Positions 10,706-19,107 of a DNA stretch of 53,884 nucleotides are shown one piece after another. A program made the position numbers and the translations under genes. The notes below the pieces were generated by a model. That model did not search any database. It was not told the origin of the DNA and worked only from the letters and a program-made list of their open reading frames with translations. This DNA is from an uncultured Pseudomonadota bacterium (GTDB lineage: Bacteria; Pseudomonadota; Gammaproteobacteria; Steroidobacterales; Steroidobacteraceae). Every line of letters begins with the position of its first letter. Positions within the stretch are counted from its first letter, which is position 1. The stretch is from NCBI GenBank assembly GCA_903832085.1, contig CAIKZZ010000016.1, positions 1 to 53,884 of the forward strand. Direction: 5' to 3'.

Positions 10706-11881
10706 GTGGACACCCCTGCCTTGCGCGTCACTGAACACCGTTCCATGGCGACGATCACAGCATCCGCCTGGGATCAGCTAGAGCTCGATGGCGTGCCATT
10801 CTTGCGGCATGCCTTTTTTCAGGCGCTGGAACGTTCAGGTGCAATCGGTGCAGACACTGGCTGGGAACTGCGATTTCAAACAGTAGACGACAATGGCCGT
10901 CTCGTCGGTGGCTTACCTCTGTTTCAGAAAATGCACTCATGGGGCGAGTTCGTCTTCGACTTTGCATGGGCAAACGCCTACCAGCGCCACGGCCTCAACT
11001 ACTATCCAAAACTCGTGGTTGCCACGCCCTACACGCCTGCCACGGGCCCGCGGCTGCTTGTCCATCGGGAGGCGGACCGCGTCCAAGTGCAACATGCCTT
11101 GCTGGCAGCGGCGCGTACCCTTGAACCGGCGGCTTCTTCTTTGCATCTGCAATTTGTGACCGCCGAAGAAAGCACCTATCTCAAGTCGCAAGGACTCCTG
11201 ACACGCGTTGACTGTCAATTCCACTGGCACAACCAAAACTTTGGCAGCTTTGAGGACTTTTTGGCAACTTTCACTGCCGAGAAACGCAAAAAGGTCAAAC
11301 GCGAGCGGCGGCGCGTGAGCGAGGCTGGCATTACCTTTCAGATGCGGGAGGGATGCATGCTCACACCTGAGGAATGGCAGCGCATCTACGCACTACATGC
11401 CAATACGTTTCACCGCCATGGGCATGAGCCGTATTTAAGCCTGCCATTTTTTATGGATATCAGCGCACACCTGGCAAAAACGCTTTACATCGCCACCGCG
11501 CACCACAACGACTTGATTATCGCGACAGCGATTTTCTTTCGCGGTAGCAATACTCTGTATGGCCGCTACTGGGGCGCCGATGCGGACTATCACAGCCTGC
11601 ATTTTGAGACCTGTTACCACCAGGGCATTGAGTACTGCATTGCAGAGAATATCCAACATTTTGAGCCAGGCACCCAAGGCGAACACAAAATTGCCCGTGG
11701 CTTTAGTCCCACCCTGACACACTCAGCGCACGATATCCGTGAGCCAAGATTTAGGACTGCCATCGATACATTCCTGCAAGAAGAGCGCCGTGGTGTGCTC
11801 GGCTACGCTCAGGCAGTGACTGATCATGTGCCCTATAAACAAATGACCGACAGTCAGGACTTGGCCCTGTCACTGCCGTGA
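10706..11881 (+). CDS. GNAT-like N-acyltransferase of the COG3146/DUF482 type
   Basis: The 391-residue product resembles a family of predicted N-acyltransferases with a FemAB/GNAT fold. Recognisable parts are DGVPFLRHAFFQALERSGA at the N-terminus, the basic segment AEKRKKVKRERRRV near the middle, the HGHEPYLSLPFFMDI region, and the C-terminal GRYWGADADYHSLHFETCYHQG. No substrate is established. FemAB-like enzymes transfer amino acids from aminoacyl-tRNA to peptidoglycan precursors; whether this one uses aminoacyl-tRNA is unknown. Its GTG start follows trxB by 12 bases, and its TGA overlaps the GTG of aat by four bases. It therefore sits directly upstream of, and is probably translationally coupled to, an aminoacyl-tRNA-protein transferase gene. 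Confidence 0.75.
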   Translation: MDTPALRVTEHRSMATITASAWDQLELDGVPFLRHAFFQALERSGAIGADTGWELRFQTVDDNGRLVGGLPLFQKMHSWGEFVFDFAWANAYQRHGLNYYPKLVVATPYTPATGPRLLVHREADRVQVQHALLAAARTLEPAASSLHLQFVTAEESTYLKSQGLLTRVDCQFHWHNQNFGSFEDFLATFTAEKRKKVKRERRRVSEAGITFQMREGCMLTPEEWQRIYALHANTFHRHGHEPYLSLPFFMDISAHLAKTLYIATAHHNDLIIATAIFFRGSNTLYGRYWGADADYHSLHFETCYHQGIEYCIAENIQHFEPGTQGEHKIARGFSPTLTHSAHDIREPRFRTAIDTFLQEERRGVLGYAQAVTDHVPYKQMTDSQDLALSLP

Positions 11882-12579
11882 ACAATCCGGACTTCAGCCT
11901 GCCTTGGTTGCTCGCGAGTGGCCCACCGACTCAGTTGCCTGACCCACAGACGGCGCTGACTGAGCCGAACGGCCTGCTCGCCGCAGGCGGTGCATTGACG
12001 CCACCGTGGCTACGCTATGCATACGCACACGGTATCTTCCCGTGGTTCAGCGGGGGCGAACCGATCCTGTGGTGGTCGCCCGATCCGCGTTGCGTATTAC
12101 ACCCAGAACGCGTGCGCCACACCCGCAGCCTCGGTCAATCAATCCGCAACCGTGGCTACACCACCACCATGAATCTAGACTTCGCTGGCGTGATGCGTGC
12201 GTGCGCAGCACCCAGAGCGCAGGCCTCAGGTACGTGGATTACTGAGCAGATGCAGCGCGCTTATCTGCAATTACACCAAGAGGGTCAGGCCCTGTCAGTC
12301 GAAACATGGCATAACGGCACGCTGGTTGGCGGGCTGTATGGGGTACAGGTGGGCGGTCTTTTCTGTGGCGAATCGATGTTTGCGACATCCCGGGATGCCT
12401 CCAAGGTGGCCCTCGCCTGGCTCGCAGGCAGCGCGCAAATCCTCGGAATCAGCCTAATCGACTGCCAGCTACCCAACAATCACCTGTTGAGCCTCGGCTG
12501 TGAGGTGCTGTCTAGAAGCGCTTTTTTAGGCCTAATTCCAGCTCTACTGACGCCAACGCCATCAGGAACCACAAAATAG
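11878..12579 (+). CDS. aat: Leucyl/phenylalanyl-tRNA--protein transferase
   Basis: Aat adds Leu or Phe from aminoacyl-tRNA to proteins with N-terminal Lys or Arg, making N-degrons that ClpS delivers to ClpAP. The 233-residue length is normal. Diagnostic motifs are LLAAGGALTPPWLRYAYAHG, FPWFSGGEPILWWSPDPRC and the SVETWHNGTLVGGLYGVQVG core, with FCGESMFA after it. The GTG start overlaps the upstream stop (GTGA). clpS and clpA lie only 0.4-3 kb downstream on the other strand, so writer, adaptor and protease are clustered. The bpt/ate gene that often follows aat is absent; infA comes next after 81 bases. Confidence 0.96.
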   Translation: MNNPDFSLPWLLASGPPTQLPDPQTALTEPNGLLAAGGALTPPWLRYAYAHGIFPWFSGGEPILWWSPDPRCVLHPERVRHTRSLGQSIRNRGYTTTMNLDFAGVMRACAAPRAQASGTWITEQMQRAYLQLHQEGQALSVETWHNGTLVGGLYGVQVGGLFCGESMFATSRDASKVALAWLAGSAQILGISLIDCQLPNNHLLSLGCEVLSRSAFLGLIPALLTPTPSGTTK

Positions 12580-12602
12580 TGGCGTTCGCACCACAGCTGA
12601 CA

Positions 12603-12631
12603 TTGCACCTACCGCGCCCTTTCGGCACAAT
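12603..12631 (+). promoter_or_regulatory. Possible sigma-70 promoter of infA
   Basis: TTGCAC (12603-12608) and CACAAT (12626-12631) are separated by 17 bases and end 29 bases upstream of the infA ATG. Spacing is ideal but both hexamers are imperfect. infA is usually transcribed by itself, which fits. Confidence 0.4.
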
Positions 12632-12660
12632 GCGCGCCCTGATGGTTAACCGGTAACTGC

Positions 12661-12879
12661 ATGTCGAAAGAGGAAGCAATTCAAATGGAGGGTGAGGTCG
12701 TTGAGACCCTGCCTAACACGACGTTCCGGGTAAAACTTGCCAATGGGCACATCGTCACGACCCACATCTCGGGCAAAATGCGCAAAAATTACATTCGCAT
12801 CCTGACCGGTGATGTCGTGACCGTTGAGATGACTCCCTACGATTTAACCAAGGGCCGCATCATCTACCGCGGCCGCTAA
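12661..12879 (+). CDS. infA: Translation initiation factor IF-1
   Basis: The 72-residue protein has the exact family length and is a single S1/OB fold. It contains the conserved [20 protein letters not shown] and [15 protein letters not shown] segments and ends [11 protein letters not shown]-1 occupies the 30S A site during initiation and works with IF-2 and IF-3. No strong Shine-Dalgarno sequence precedes the ATG. The infA-clpA neighbourhood is conserved in gammaproteobacteria. Confidence 0.98.
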   Translation: MSKEEAIQMEGEVVETLPNTTFRVKLANGHIVTTHISGKMRKNYIRILTGDVVTVEMTPYDLTKGRIIYRGR

Positions 12880-12893
12880 CGGTTGTGAGAAGC

Positions 12894-12915
12894 GCACGGC
12901 ACTCATCTGCCGTGC
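12894..12915. terminator. Hairpin between convergent infA and clpA
   Basis: An 8-bp stem GCACGGCA / TGCCGTGC with a six-base loop lies 15 bases after the infA stop and 22 bases before the clpA stop. A T run is lacking on both strands. Confidence 0.55.
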
Positions 12916-12936
12916 CTACCGAAAACACACCGCGGG

Positions 12937-15216
12937 TTATTTGAGAAGCGCGAGCTCCTCAACAGCTTCCGTTTCTAGCTGCAACGATGCGCCATCCTTC
13001 GAGAGTCGCACCCGCACTGATCCGCCACCAGCAAGCTTGCCAAACAAGAGTTCCTCAGCCAACGGTCGCTTGATGTGCTCTTGGATGACCCGCGCCATGG
13101 GACGTGCACCCATCGTGGGGTCGTAACCTTTCTCAGCAATCCAAGTGCGCGCATCGTCGTCTACCGACAGCTGTACGCCTTTAGACTCTAGCTGTGCTTC
13201 CACCTCTACCAATAGCTTGTCGACCACGCGTTCGATGGTGGTCTTAACAAGTGGCGAGAACTGTACGATTGAGTCAAGACGATTGCGGAACTCAGGCGAG
13301 AACATCCGTCGTATCGCCTCGGTACCATCCGGCGTGCTATCGCTCTGTGTAAAGCCAATCGCAGTACGCGCCATATCGGTGGCACCGGCATTGGTGGTCA
13401 TCACAATAATGACATGGCGGAAATCCGCTTTGCGCCCATTGTTGTCCGTCAGCGTGCCGTGATCCATGACTTGCAACAGTAAATTAAACACATCGGGATG
13501 CGCTTTTTCGATTTCATCAAGCAACAGCACCGCATGCGGATGCTTGGTAATGGCCTCGGTCAGCAAACCACCTTGGTCAAAACCCACGTAACCGGGAGGC
13601 GCGCCTATAAGTCGCGACACGGTATGCCGCTCCATGTACTCAGACATATCAAAGCGCACCAGTTCAACCCCAAGCGCAAGCGCCAACTGTCGAGTGACCT
13701 CAGTTTTGCCGACACCTGTCGGGCCTGCAAACAAAAATGAGCCCACGGGCTTGCGCTGGTCGTTAAGCCCGGAGCGCGCCATCTTGATGGCTGCTGCCAA
13801 GGACTCGATAGCCGGATCCTGCCCGAAAATCACCAACTTCAGATTGCGCTCCAGATTTTTGAGCACCTCGCGATCGGAACTCGACACCTGTTTGGGCGGA
13901 ATGCGTGCAATACGTGCCACCACCGCCTCCACATGCTCGACTGTCACGTGGGTCGCTCGCGTGGCTGCTGGCCGCAGCCGCAGACTCGCACCCGCCTCAT
14001 CAACCACGTCGATGGCTTTATCAGGCATGTGCCTGTCATTGATGTAGCGCGCCGCGAGCTCACTCGCCGCACGCAACGCATCATCTTCATACGCCACACC
14101 GTGATGTGCCTCGTAGCGACTCTTTAAACCTTTCAGTATCTCAATCGTCTCGGCAACGGAAGGTTCGAGCACGTCGATCTTTTGGAAGCGCCGCGCCAAC
14201 GCATGGTCTTTCTCAAAAATACCGCGATACTCGTTGTAAGTTGTAGACCCAATGCAACGCAAGTCACCATTGGTGAGCACCGGCTTGATGAGGTTCGATG
14301 CATCCATTACGCCGCCCGAAGCCGCCCCTGCTCCAATAACAGTGTGAATCTCATCGATAAACAGCACAGCTCCCGGAATCTTCTTTAATTCCGATAACAC
14401 GGCTTTCAGGCGCTTCTCAAAATCACCGCGATACTTAGTTCCCGCAATCAGCGCGCCCATATCAAGCGAATAAATGGTGGCATCGCTCAGCACGTCAGGC
14501 ACCTTGCCTTCGACGATGAGCCGCGCTAAGCCCTCAGCGATGGCGGTTTTTCCCACGCCAGCTTCACCCACATACAAAGGATTATTCTTACGGCGCCGGC
14601 ACAGAATCTCGATCGTCCGCTGCACTTCCAACTGCCGCCCGATGAGTGGATCAATATGCCCCTCGCGGGCCAGATTATTTAAATTACTGCAGTATTTATC
14701 GAGCGCCCCTCCCTCACTGTCCTTCTCAGCACGCTCAGATCCATCCCCAACACTGGACTCGTCCTTGTCGGTCGGCTCCTCACCTGTTTTTGAGAGTCCG
14801 TGGGACAAGTAATTCACCACATCCAGACGCGCAACGTCTTGCATGCCAAGCAAGTACGCTGCATGCGACTGCTTTTCGCTAAACACTGCGACCAGTACGT
14901 TCGCAACGCTCACTTCTTTCTTGCCGCTTGATTGCACGTGAAACACAGCGCGCTGCAATACCCGCTGAAAACCCAATGTCGGCTGGACCTCTCGCTCATC
15001 TTCCTGGCTAAGGCGCGGGGTGGTATCTGCAATAAAAGACTCTAAATCCTGGCGCAGCTTAACGATATCAGCGCCACAGGAACGCAAGATTTCTCTTACC
15101 TTAGGTGTATCTAAAATCGCGAGCAATAGATGCTCAACCGTCATATATTCATGGCGAGCGTCACGCGCGCCTTGAAAGGCGCCGTTCAGACAATATTCGA
15201 GTTCGTTTGATAACAC
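12937..15216 (-). CDS. clpA: ATP-dependent Clp protease ATP-binding subunit ClpA
   Basis: ClpA unfolds substrates and feeds them to ClpP. The 759-residue protein has the N-terminal double Clp-N domain (about 1-145), then an acidic linker (PTDKDESSVGDGSERAEKDS). D1 has Walker A GEAGVGKTAIAEGLA and Walker B VLFIDEIHTV. D2 has Walker A GPTGVGKTEVTRQLA and Walker B LLLDEIEKAHPDVF. The ClpP-binding loop reads IGF (TAIGFTQSD) where E. coli ClpA has IGL; IGF is the ClpX form and should still dock. The gene starts 13 bases after clpS and is almost certainly co-transcribed with it. Confidence 0.97.
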   Translation of the reverse strand: MLSNELEYCLNGAFQGARDARHEYMTVEHLLLAILDTPKVREILRSCGADIVKLRQDLESFIADTTPRLSQEDEREVQPTLGFQRVLQRAVFHVQSSGKKEVSVANVLVAVFSEKQSHAAYLLGMQDVARLDVVNYLSHGLSKTGEEPTDKDESSVGDGSERAEKDSEGGALDKYCSNLNNLAREGHIDPLIGRQLEVQRTIEILCRRRKNNPLYVGEAGVGKTAIAEGLARLIVEGKVPDVLSDATIYSLDMGALIAGTKYRGDFEKRLKAVLSELKKIPGAVLFIDEIHTVIGAGAASGGVMDASNLIKPVLTNGDLRCIGSTTYNEYRGIFEKDHALARRFQKIDVLEPSVAETIEILKGLKSRYEAHHGVAYEDDALRAASELAARYINDRHMPDKAIDVVDEAGASLRLRPAATRATHVTVEHVEAVVARIARIPPKQVSSSDREVLKNLERNLKLVIFGQDPAIESLAAAIKMARSGLNDQRKPVGSFLFAGPTGVGKTEVTRQLALALGVELVRFDMSEYMERHTVSRLIGAPPGYVGFDQGGLLTEAITKHPHAVLLLDEIEKAHPDVFNLLLQVMDHGTLTDNNGRKADFRHVIIVMTTNAGATDMARTAIGFTQSDSTPDGTEAIRRMFSPEFRNRLDSIVQFSPLVKTTIERVVDKLLVEVEAQLESKGVQLSVDDDARTWIAEKGYDPTMGARPMARVIQEHIKRPLAEELLFGKLAGGGSVRVRLSKDGASLQLETEAVEELALLK

Positions 15217-15229
15217 GCGTGATCCTCGG

Positions 15230-15571
15230 TTAGCTCACTTCTTCCATCGTGCACAACAGCGGGTGCTGGTGCTGCCGCGCATATGCTGTGACCTGCGCTA
15301 CTTTGGTCTCTGCGATCTCAAAGGTAAAGACCCCACAAACTGCTTTGCCGTTGGTATGCACTTCAAGCATGATCCGGGTCGATTTCATGCGATCCAAGGC
15401 AAACACCTTTTCAAGAACCTCCACGACAAACTCCATTGGAGTGTAGTCATCGTTGAGCAAGAGCACCTCAAACAATGGCGGCTTCTTCAGTTTCGGAGCC
15501 GCTTCCTCAAGCACGAGGCCATGACCCGAGTCATGCCCCTCATTCGGGTTCTGTGGTAGGTCGTTTGCCAT
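15230..15571 (-). CDS. clpS: ClpAP N-degron adaptor ClpS
   Basis: ClpS binds N-terminal Leu, Phe, Tyr and Trp and passes the proteins to ClpA. The 113-residue product has a flexible N-terminal tail (about residues 1-30) and the folded core. Asn40, Asp41 and Asp42 ([12 protein letters not shown]) and His72 ([11 protein letters not shown]) form the pocket for the alpha-amino group. It leads the clpS-clpA operon, which has its own promoter upstream. It lies near aat, the enzyme that makes its ligands. Confidence 0.97.
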   Translation of the reverse strand: MANDLPQNPNEGHDSGHGLVLEEAAPKLKKPPLFEVLLLNDDYTPMEFVVEVLEKVFALDRMKSTRIMLEVHTNGKAVCGVFTFEIAETKVAQVTAYARQHQHPLLCTMEEVS

Positions 15572-15624
15572 CGTTCGCAGATCTCTTATCGACAGCCAAT
15601 GGCGTCCATCGCCGGGGTTACGCC

Positions 15625-15653
15625 TTTATAGGGTCGAGTGAGCCCAAAGACAA
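15625..15653 (-). promoter_or_regulatory. Sigma-70 promoter of clpS-clpA
   Basis: On the minus strand TTGTCT (15653-15648) and TATAAA (15630-15625) are exactly 17 bases apart. The predicted start near 15618 leaves a leader of about 47 bases before the clpS ATG. Confidence 0.6.
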
Positions 15654-15764
15654 GGGACTCGGCGCGTTTAAGAGCAGCGAATTTACTCGAAAATTGAGAC
15701 CTAGCGCCTTGTGAGGTCGAGCCCCCAGCCCGTATCATGCAAGGATGCCCCGAACGTGCTCAGA

Positions 15765-16745
15765 ATGCCGCCCGATGCTGTTTGTAACCCCGTGCCCGTG
15801 ACCGGCCTTGCATCCCACCTGCCTGCCGTGAAGTCTTGGCTTGCGCGAGTAGGCACAGGCGATGCACAGACACGGCTCATGCGCTACACCACGCTCCTTT
15901 GCGCTGGCGCCTTGCTTGCGCAGCTCGCGGCGAGTATCTGGCAACTGTCTCCACACAAAGCCCTACAGCCCAAAAGCACGGTCTCGTTGACCCCACGTGC
16001 CCTAACCGACATCAACGCCATCATTCGCATGCCACTGTTCGGTAACTCCCTAGCCACACCGCTAGATGGCGCCAACGCACCGCTGACCCGAGTGTCGCTC
16101 GCTCTGGTAGGCACTCTGGCAAGCGGCGACCCCACTGCTGGGCTCGCAATCATTGGGGAAACCCCGGCCAGCGCCCGCGTGTACGCCGTTGGCGGCGCCT
16201 TGCCAGGCGGCGTGCACCTCCACGAGGTGTATCCCGACCGGGTGGTCTTGAGCCGTAGCGGAGTTCTAGAAACCCTACCACTGCCCCGACAATGGGCTGC
16301 TGGCGCGCCCACACTCAGCGGAACGGTACCGGAGCCCGGGTCGGCGGAGCCTTCGCTCGCCCGCAACGTACAGCACCTGATCGCTCAAGGACCTGAAGTG
16401 ATGGGAGAGATCCTGCGGCCCATGCCGACCTACGCCAACGGTCAACTGAAAGGTTTTCGGGTCTATGCCGGTCGCGACCGACAAAAATTTGGCAAACTAG
16501 GCCTCCAATCAGGCGACTTAGTCACCCAAATCAACGGAGTACCGCTCACCGACCCACAACATGGCATGGATGTACTGCGTGGCCTCGCCAATGGCTCGAC
16601 CGCCACGGTGTCGATTGAGAGGGGCGGATCAAACCAGACCATTACCATCGATGCCGCGCAGTTAAACGCCGTGACGCCGCCCGCTGATACCGCCAGTGCC
16701 GCAGCGCCAGAGCCACCTGCAGCTGGGTCTACGGAGCAGAATTGA
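15765..16745 (+). CDS. gspC: Type II secretion system inner-membrane protein GspC
   Basis: GspC links the inner-membrane platform to the secretin and helps select substrates. The product has one transmembrane segment (LLCAGALLAQLAASIWQL), a periplasmic HR domain (ITRMPLFG-like IIRMPLFGNS; ALVGTLASGDPTAGLAIIG) and a C-terminal PDZ domain (LQSGDLVTQINGVPLTDPQHG), followed by a Pro/Ala-rich tail. ATG 15765 gives 326 residues; an upstream GTG at 15711 would add 18. Neither has a clear Shine-Dalgarno sequence. It starts the gspC-D-E-F cluster and diverges from clpS. Confidence 0.88.
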   Translation: MPPDAVCNPVPVTGLASHLPAVKSWLARVGTGDAQTRLMRYTTLLCAGALLAQLAASIWQLSPHKALQPKSTVSLTPRALTDINAIIRMPLFGNSLATPLDGANAPLTRVSLALVGTLASGDPTAGLAIIGETPASARVYAVGGALPGGVHLHEVYPDRVVLSRSGVLETLPLPRQWAAGAPTLSGTVPEPGSAEPSLARNVQHLIAQGPEVMGEILRPMPTYANGQLKGFRVYAGRDRQKFGKLGLQSGDLVTQINGVPLTDPQHGMDVLRGLANGSTATVSIERGGSNQTITIDAAQLNAVTPPADTASAAAPEPPAAGSTEQN

Positions 16746-16815
16746 ACACTTGGAAACGTATGATGTCGAATCGCATTATTCCAATGCCCTTAGTGACTAC
16801 CGGACGCAAGATCGC

Positions 16816-19107
16816 ATGACGCCTGTAAAAAATTCGCACACTCGCCCGCTCGCCCTGCTAGCAGTCCTACTGCTTGCGACAGCTACGCTGGCTGAACCGC
16901 GTACGGATACCCTCATCACACCGAACTACAAAGATGCGGATCTAGGTCAAATCGTTGAGGCTGTCAGTCAGGTGACGGGTAAGAATTTCATCATTGACCC
17001 ACGCGTCAAAGCGCAAGTCACGATGCTCTCTGCCACTCCGATGAATCCAGACGAGTTTTACGAAACCTTTCTCGCGATCTTGCAAGTGCATGGTTTCGTT
17101 GCTGTTCAATCAGGATCCGCCTACAAGATCATCCCGGATGCTAACGCCCGTCAGGTTCCAGCGAATGACTTACCCGATCGACTGAGCTCCACCTCTGACG
17201 AACTAGTTACCCAGGTCATTACTCTGAAGAGCGTCAGTGCCGCACAAATTGTGCCGATACTGCGGCCACTCATCCCGCAATATGGCCACTTGGCAGCGTA
17301 TCCACCCTCAAATGCACTGATCATCTCGGATCGTGCGAACAACGTGAACCGTATGGTGCGCATTATTGAGCGCATCGACCAAAGCACTGATGATGAAGTC
17401 GAAGTCATCCGCCTAGACCACGCCTCAGCAAGCGAAGTTGTGCGCGCTGTCAGCGCGCTGGCACAAAGCAGCGGCGGCGAAGGTGCCTCAACCACCAGCA
17501 AAATCATCGCCGATGAGCGTACGAATAGCGTGCTGGTTGGTGGTGAAAAGACGCAGCGGCTGCGCATGCGTGCACTGATTGCACACTTGGACACCCCACT
17601 CGACAGTAGTGGTGGCACGCAGGTGCGTTACCTCAAGTATGCCGATGCAGAGAAGCTCGCAACCAAACTCAAAGACCAGGTCCAAGCGACTACATCAGGG
17701 GGCAGCGCGGGTGGTGGTGGAGCCGCCGGCGGGGCCACCGCCGCCGATCGTAGCGCCTCGATTTGGGCAGAGCCTGCGACCAATGCATTGATCGTGACCG
17801 CGACTCCCAAAGTCATGCGTCAGGTCATGGGCGTGGTCGATCGCCTCGATATCCGACGCGCGCAAGTGCTCGTTGAGGCGATCATTGTGGAAATCTCTGG
17901 CGATAAGTCGGCGGATCTCGGGGTCAACTGGCTCATTGACAGTGCCAACGGCACACTGCCGGCGGCCGGCTTTGTCTCCGCCATCGGCGGCACCAGCATC
18001 GCAGACATCGCAGCTACCGCGGCGGCAGCTGTCGCTGGCGCTAGCAGCTCCACAACGACCACAGGGACAACCACCACAACCACAGCAACCGGCGGTCTCG
18101 CCGGCTTAGCGGCAAGCTCTGTGCCGACGGGCAGCACCTTCGCACTCGGCAAACTCAATAAACAAGGCGCGAGCTTCGCTGGCATTTTGCGTGCGGTGAG
18201 CGGCATCTCAAATACAAACATCATCTCGACGCCGAGCGTCACCACCCTAGACAATCAAGAGGCGACGATCAAAGTCGTGTCTGAGGTGCCTTTCTTAACT
18301 GGACAGTACTCCAATACCAACTCAACGACCGCAGGTACCAACGGTAACCCAGGTGTCGTGAACCCCTTCCAAACCATTACGCGGCAAGATGTGGGCACGA
18401 TCTTAAAGATCACACCACAGATCACCGACGATGCAACGATTTTGCTCAAAATTGATCAGGAAGTGTCGAGTCTTGCGCAAGGCTCAACCGGCGCTGTTGA
18501 CCTGATTACCAACAAACGCACCATCTCCACCCGCGTACTCGCGGACGATGGGGAGATCATCGTACTCGGTGGGCTGATAGAAGATAACTTGCTGGAAGGC
18601 CAACAGAGTGTGCCTGGCTTTAGCAGCATCCCGCTACTTGGGAACCTGTTTAAGGTGCGCAACACCAAAAAGACGAAGACCAATTTGCTGGTCTTTATTC
18701 GTGCGAAGATTCTTGTCGATAAGGCGCAGATGGCGACCGAAACAGAAGCCAAGTATAACTACGCGCGTGGCATTGAGCTCGAGCGCAACAAGGGCGACGC
18801 GCAACTCCTGTTCAAGGAGCGCCAGCCCACGTTGCCTGATCTGAATCAGCTCACACCGCGCGGCCCGGTGCTCGTGACGCCTAAGTCAGGCAATAGCCTC
18901 GGCACTGCAAACACTGTACCGGCGCTAGCCCCTCCCCGAGCGGACCCAGCCACCGGACTTGTCTCGGGCGCTGCCTTACCGGCTGCGACTCAACCCGTGC
19001 CACGCGTCGGTGCACAGAGCGTCAATGCAACGACGCCCGCAGCCACTGACACCGCGACCGAGGCGCCGCTGAGTGAGGCGCTGCCACACAGCCCGACGCC
19101 CGAATGA
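16816..19107 (+). CDS. gspD: Type II secretion system secretin GspD
   Basis: GspD forms the outer-membrane channel of type II secretion. From ATG 16816 the protein has 763 residues and starts with a signal peptide (RPLALLAVLLLATATLA). The N0 domain (LITPNYKDADLGQIVEAVSQ) is followed by repeated KH-like N domains and the secretin core, ending with VPGFSSIPLLGNLFKVRNTK. A Gly-rich loop sits at about residues 293-307. An Ala/Ser/Thr run (encoded 18001-18108) falls inside the secretin domain. The C-terminal 100 residues are Pro/Thr/Ala-rich, as in secretins that bind a pilotin. The frame extends further upstream into gspC, but without a signal peptide at its start. Its stop overlaps gspE. Confidence 0.94.
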   Translation: MTPVKNSHTRPLALLAVLLLATATLAEPRTDTLITPNYKDADLGQIVEAVSQVTGKNFIIDPRVKAQVTMLSATPMNPDEFYETFLAILQVHGFVAVQSGSAYKIIPDANARQVPANDLPDRLSSTSDELVTQVITLKSVSAAQIVPILRPLIPQYGHLAAYPPSNALIISDRANNVNRMVRIIERIDQSTDDEVEVIRLDHASASEVVRAVSALAQSSGGEGASTTSKIIADERTNSVLVGGEKTQRLRMRALIAHLDTPLDSSGGTQVRYLKYADAEKLATKLKDQVQATTSGGSAGGGGAAGGATAADRSASIWAEPATNALIVTATPKVMRQVMGVVDRLDIRRAQVLVEAIIVEISGDKSADLGVNWLIDSANGTLPAAGFVSAIGGTSIADIAATAAAAVAGASSSTTTTGTTTTTTATGGLAGLAASSVPTGSTFALGKLNKQGASFAGILRAVSGISNTNIISTPSVTTLDNQEATIKVVSEVPFLTGQYSNTNSTTAGTNGNPGVVNPFQTITRQDVGTILKITPQITDDATILLKIDQEVSSLAQGSTGAVDLITNKRTISTRVLADDGEIIVLGGLIEDNLLEGQQSVPGFSSIPLLGNLFKVRNTKKTKTNLLVFIRAKILVDKAQMATETEAKYNYARGIELERNKGDAQLLFKERQPTLPDLNQLTPRGPVLVTPKSGNSLGTANTVPALAPPRADPATGLVSGAALPAATQPVPRVGAQSVNATTPAATDTATEAPLSEALPHSPTPE

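Noticed and set aside
17820-18254. 144-residue frame antisense to gspD
   Set aside because: It is a Val/Ala-rich shadow of the Ala/Thr low-complexity tract in gspD.
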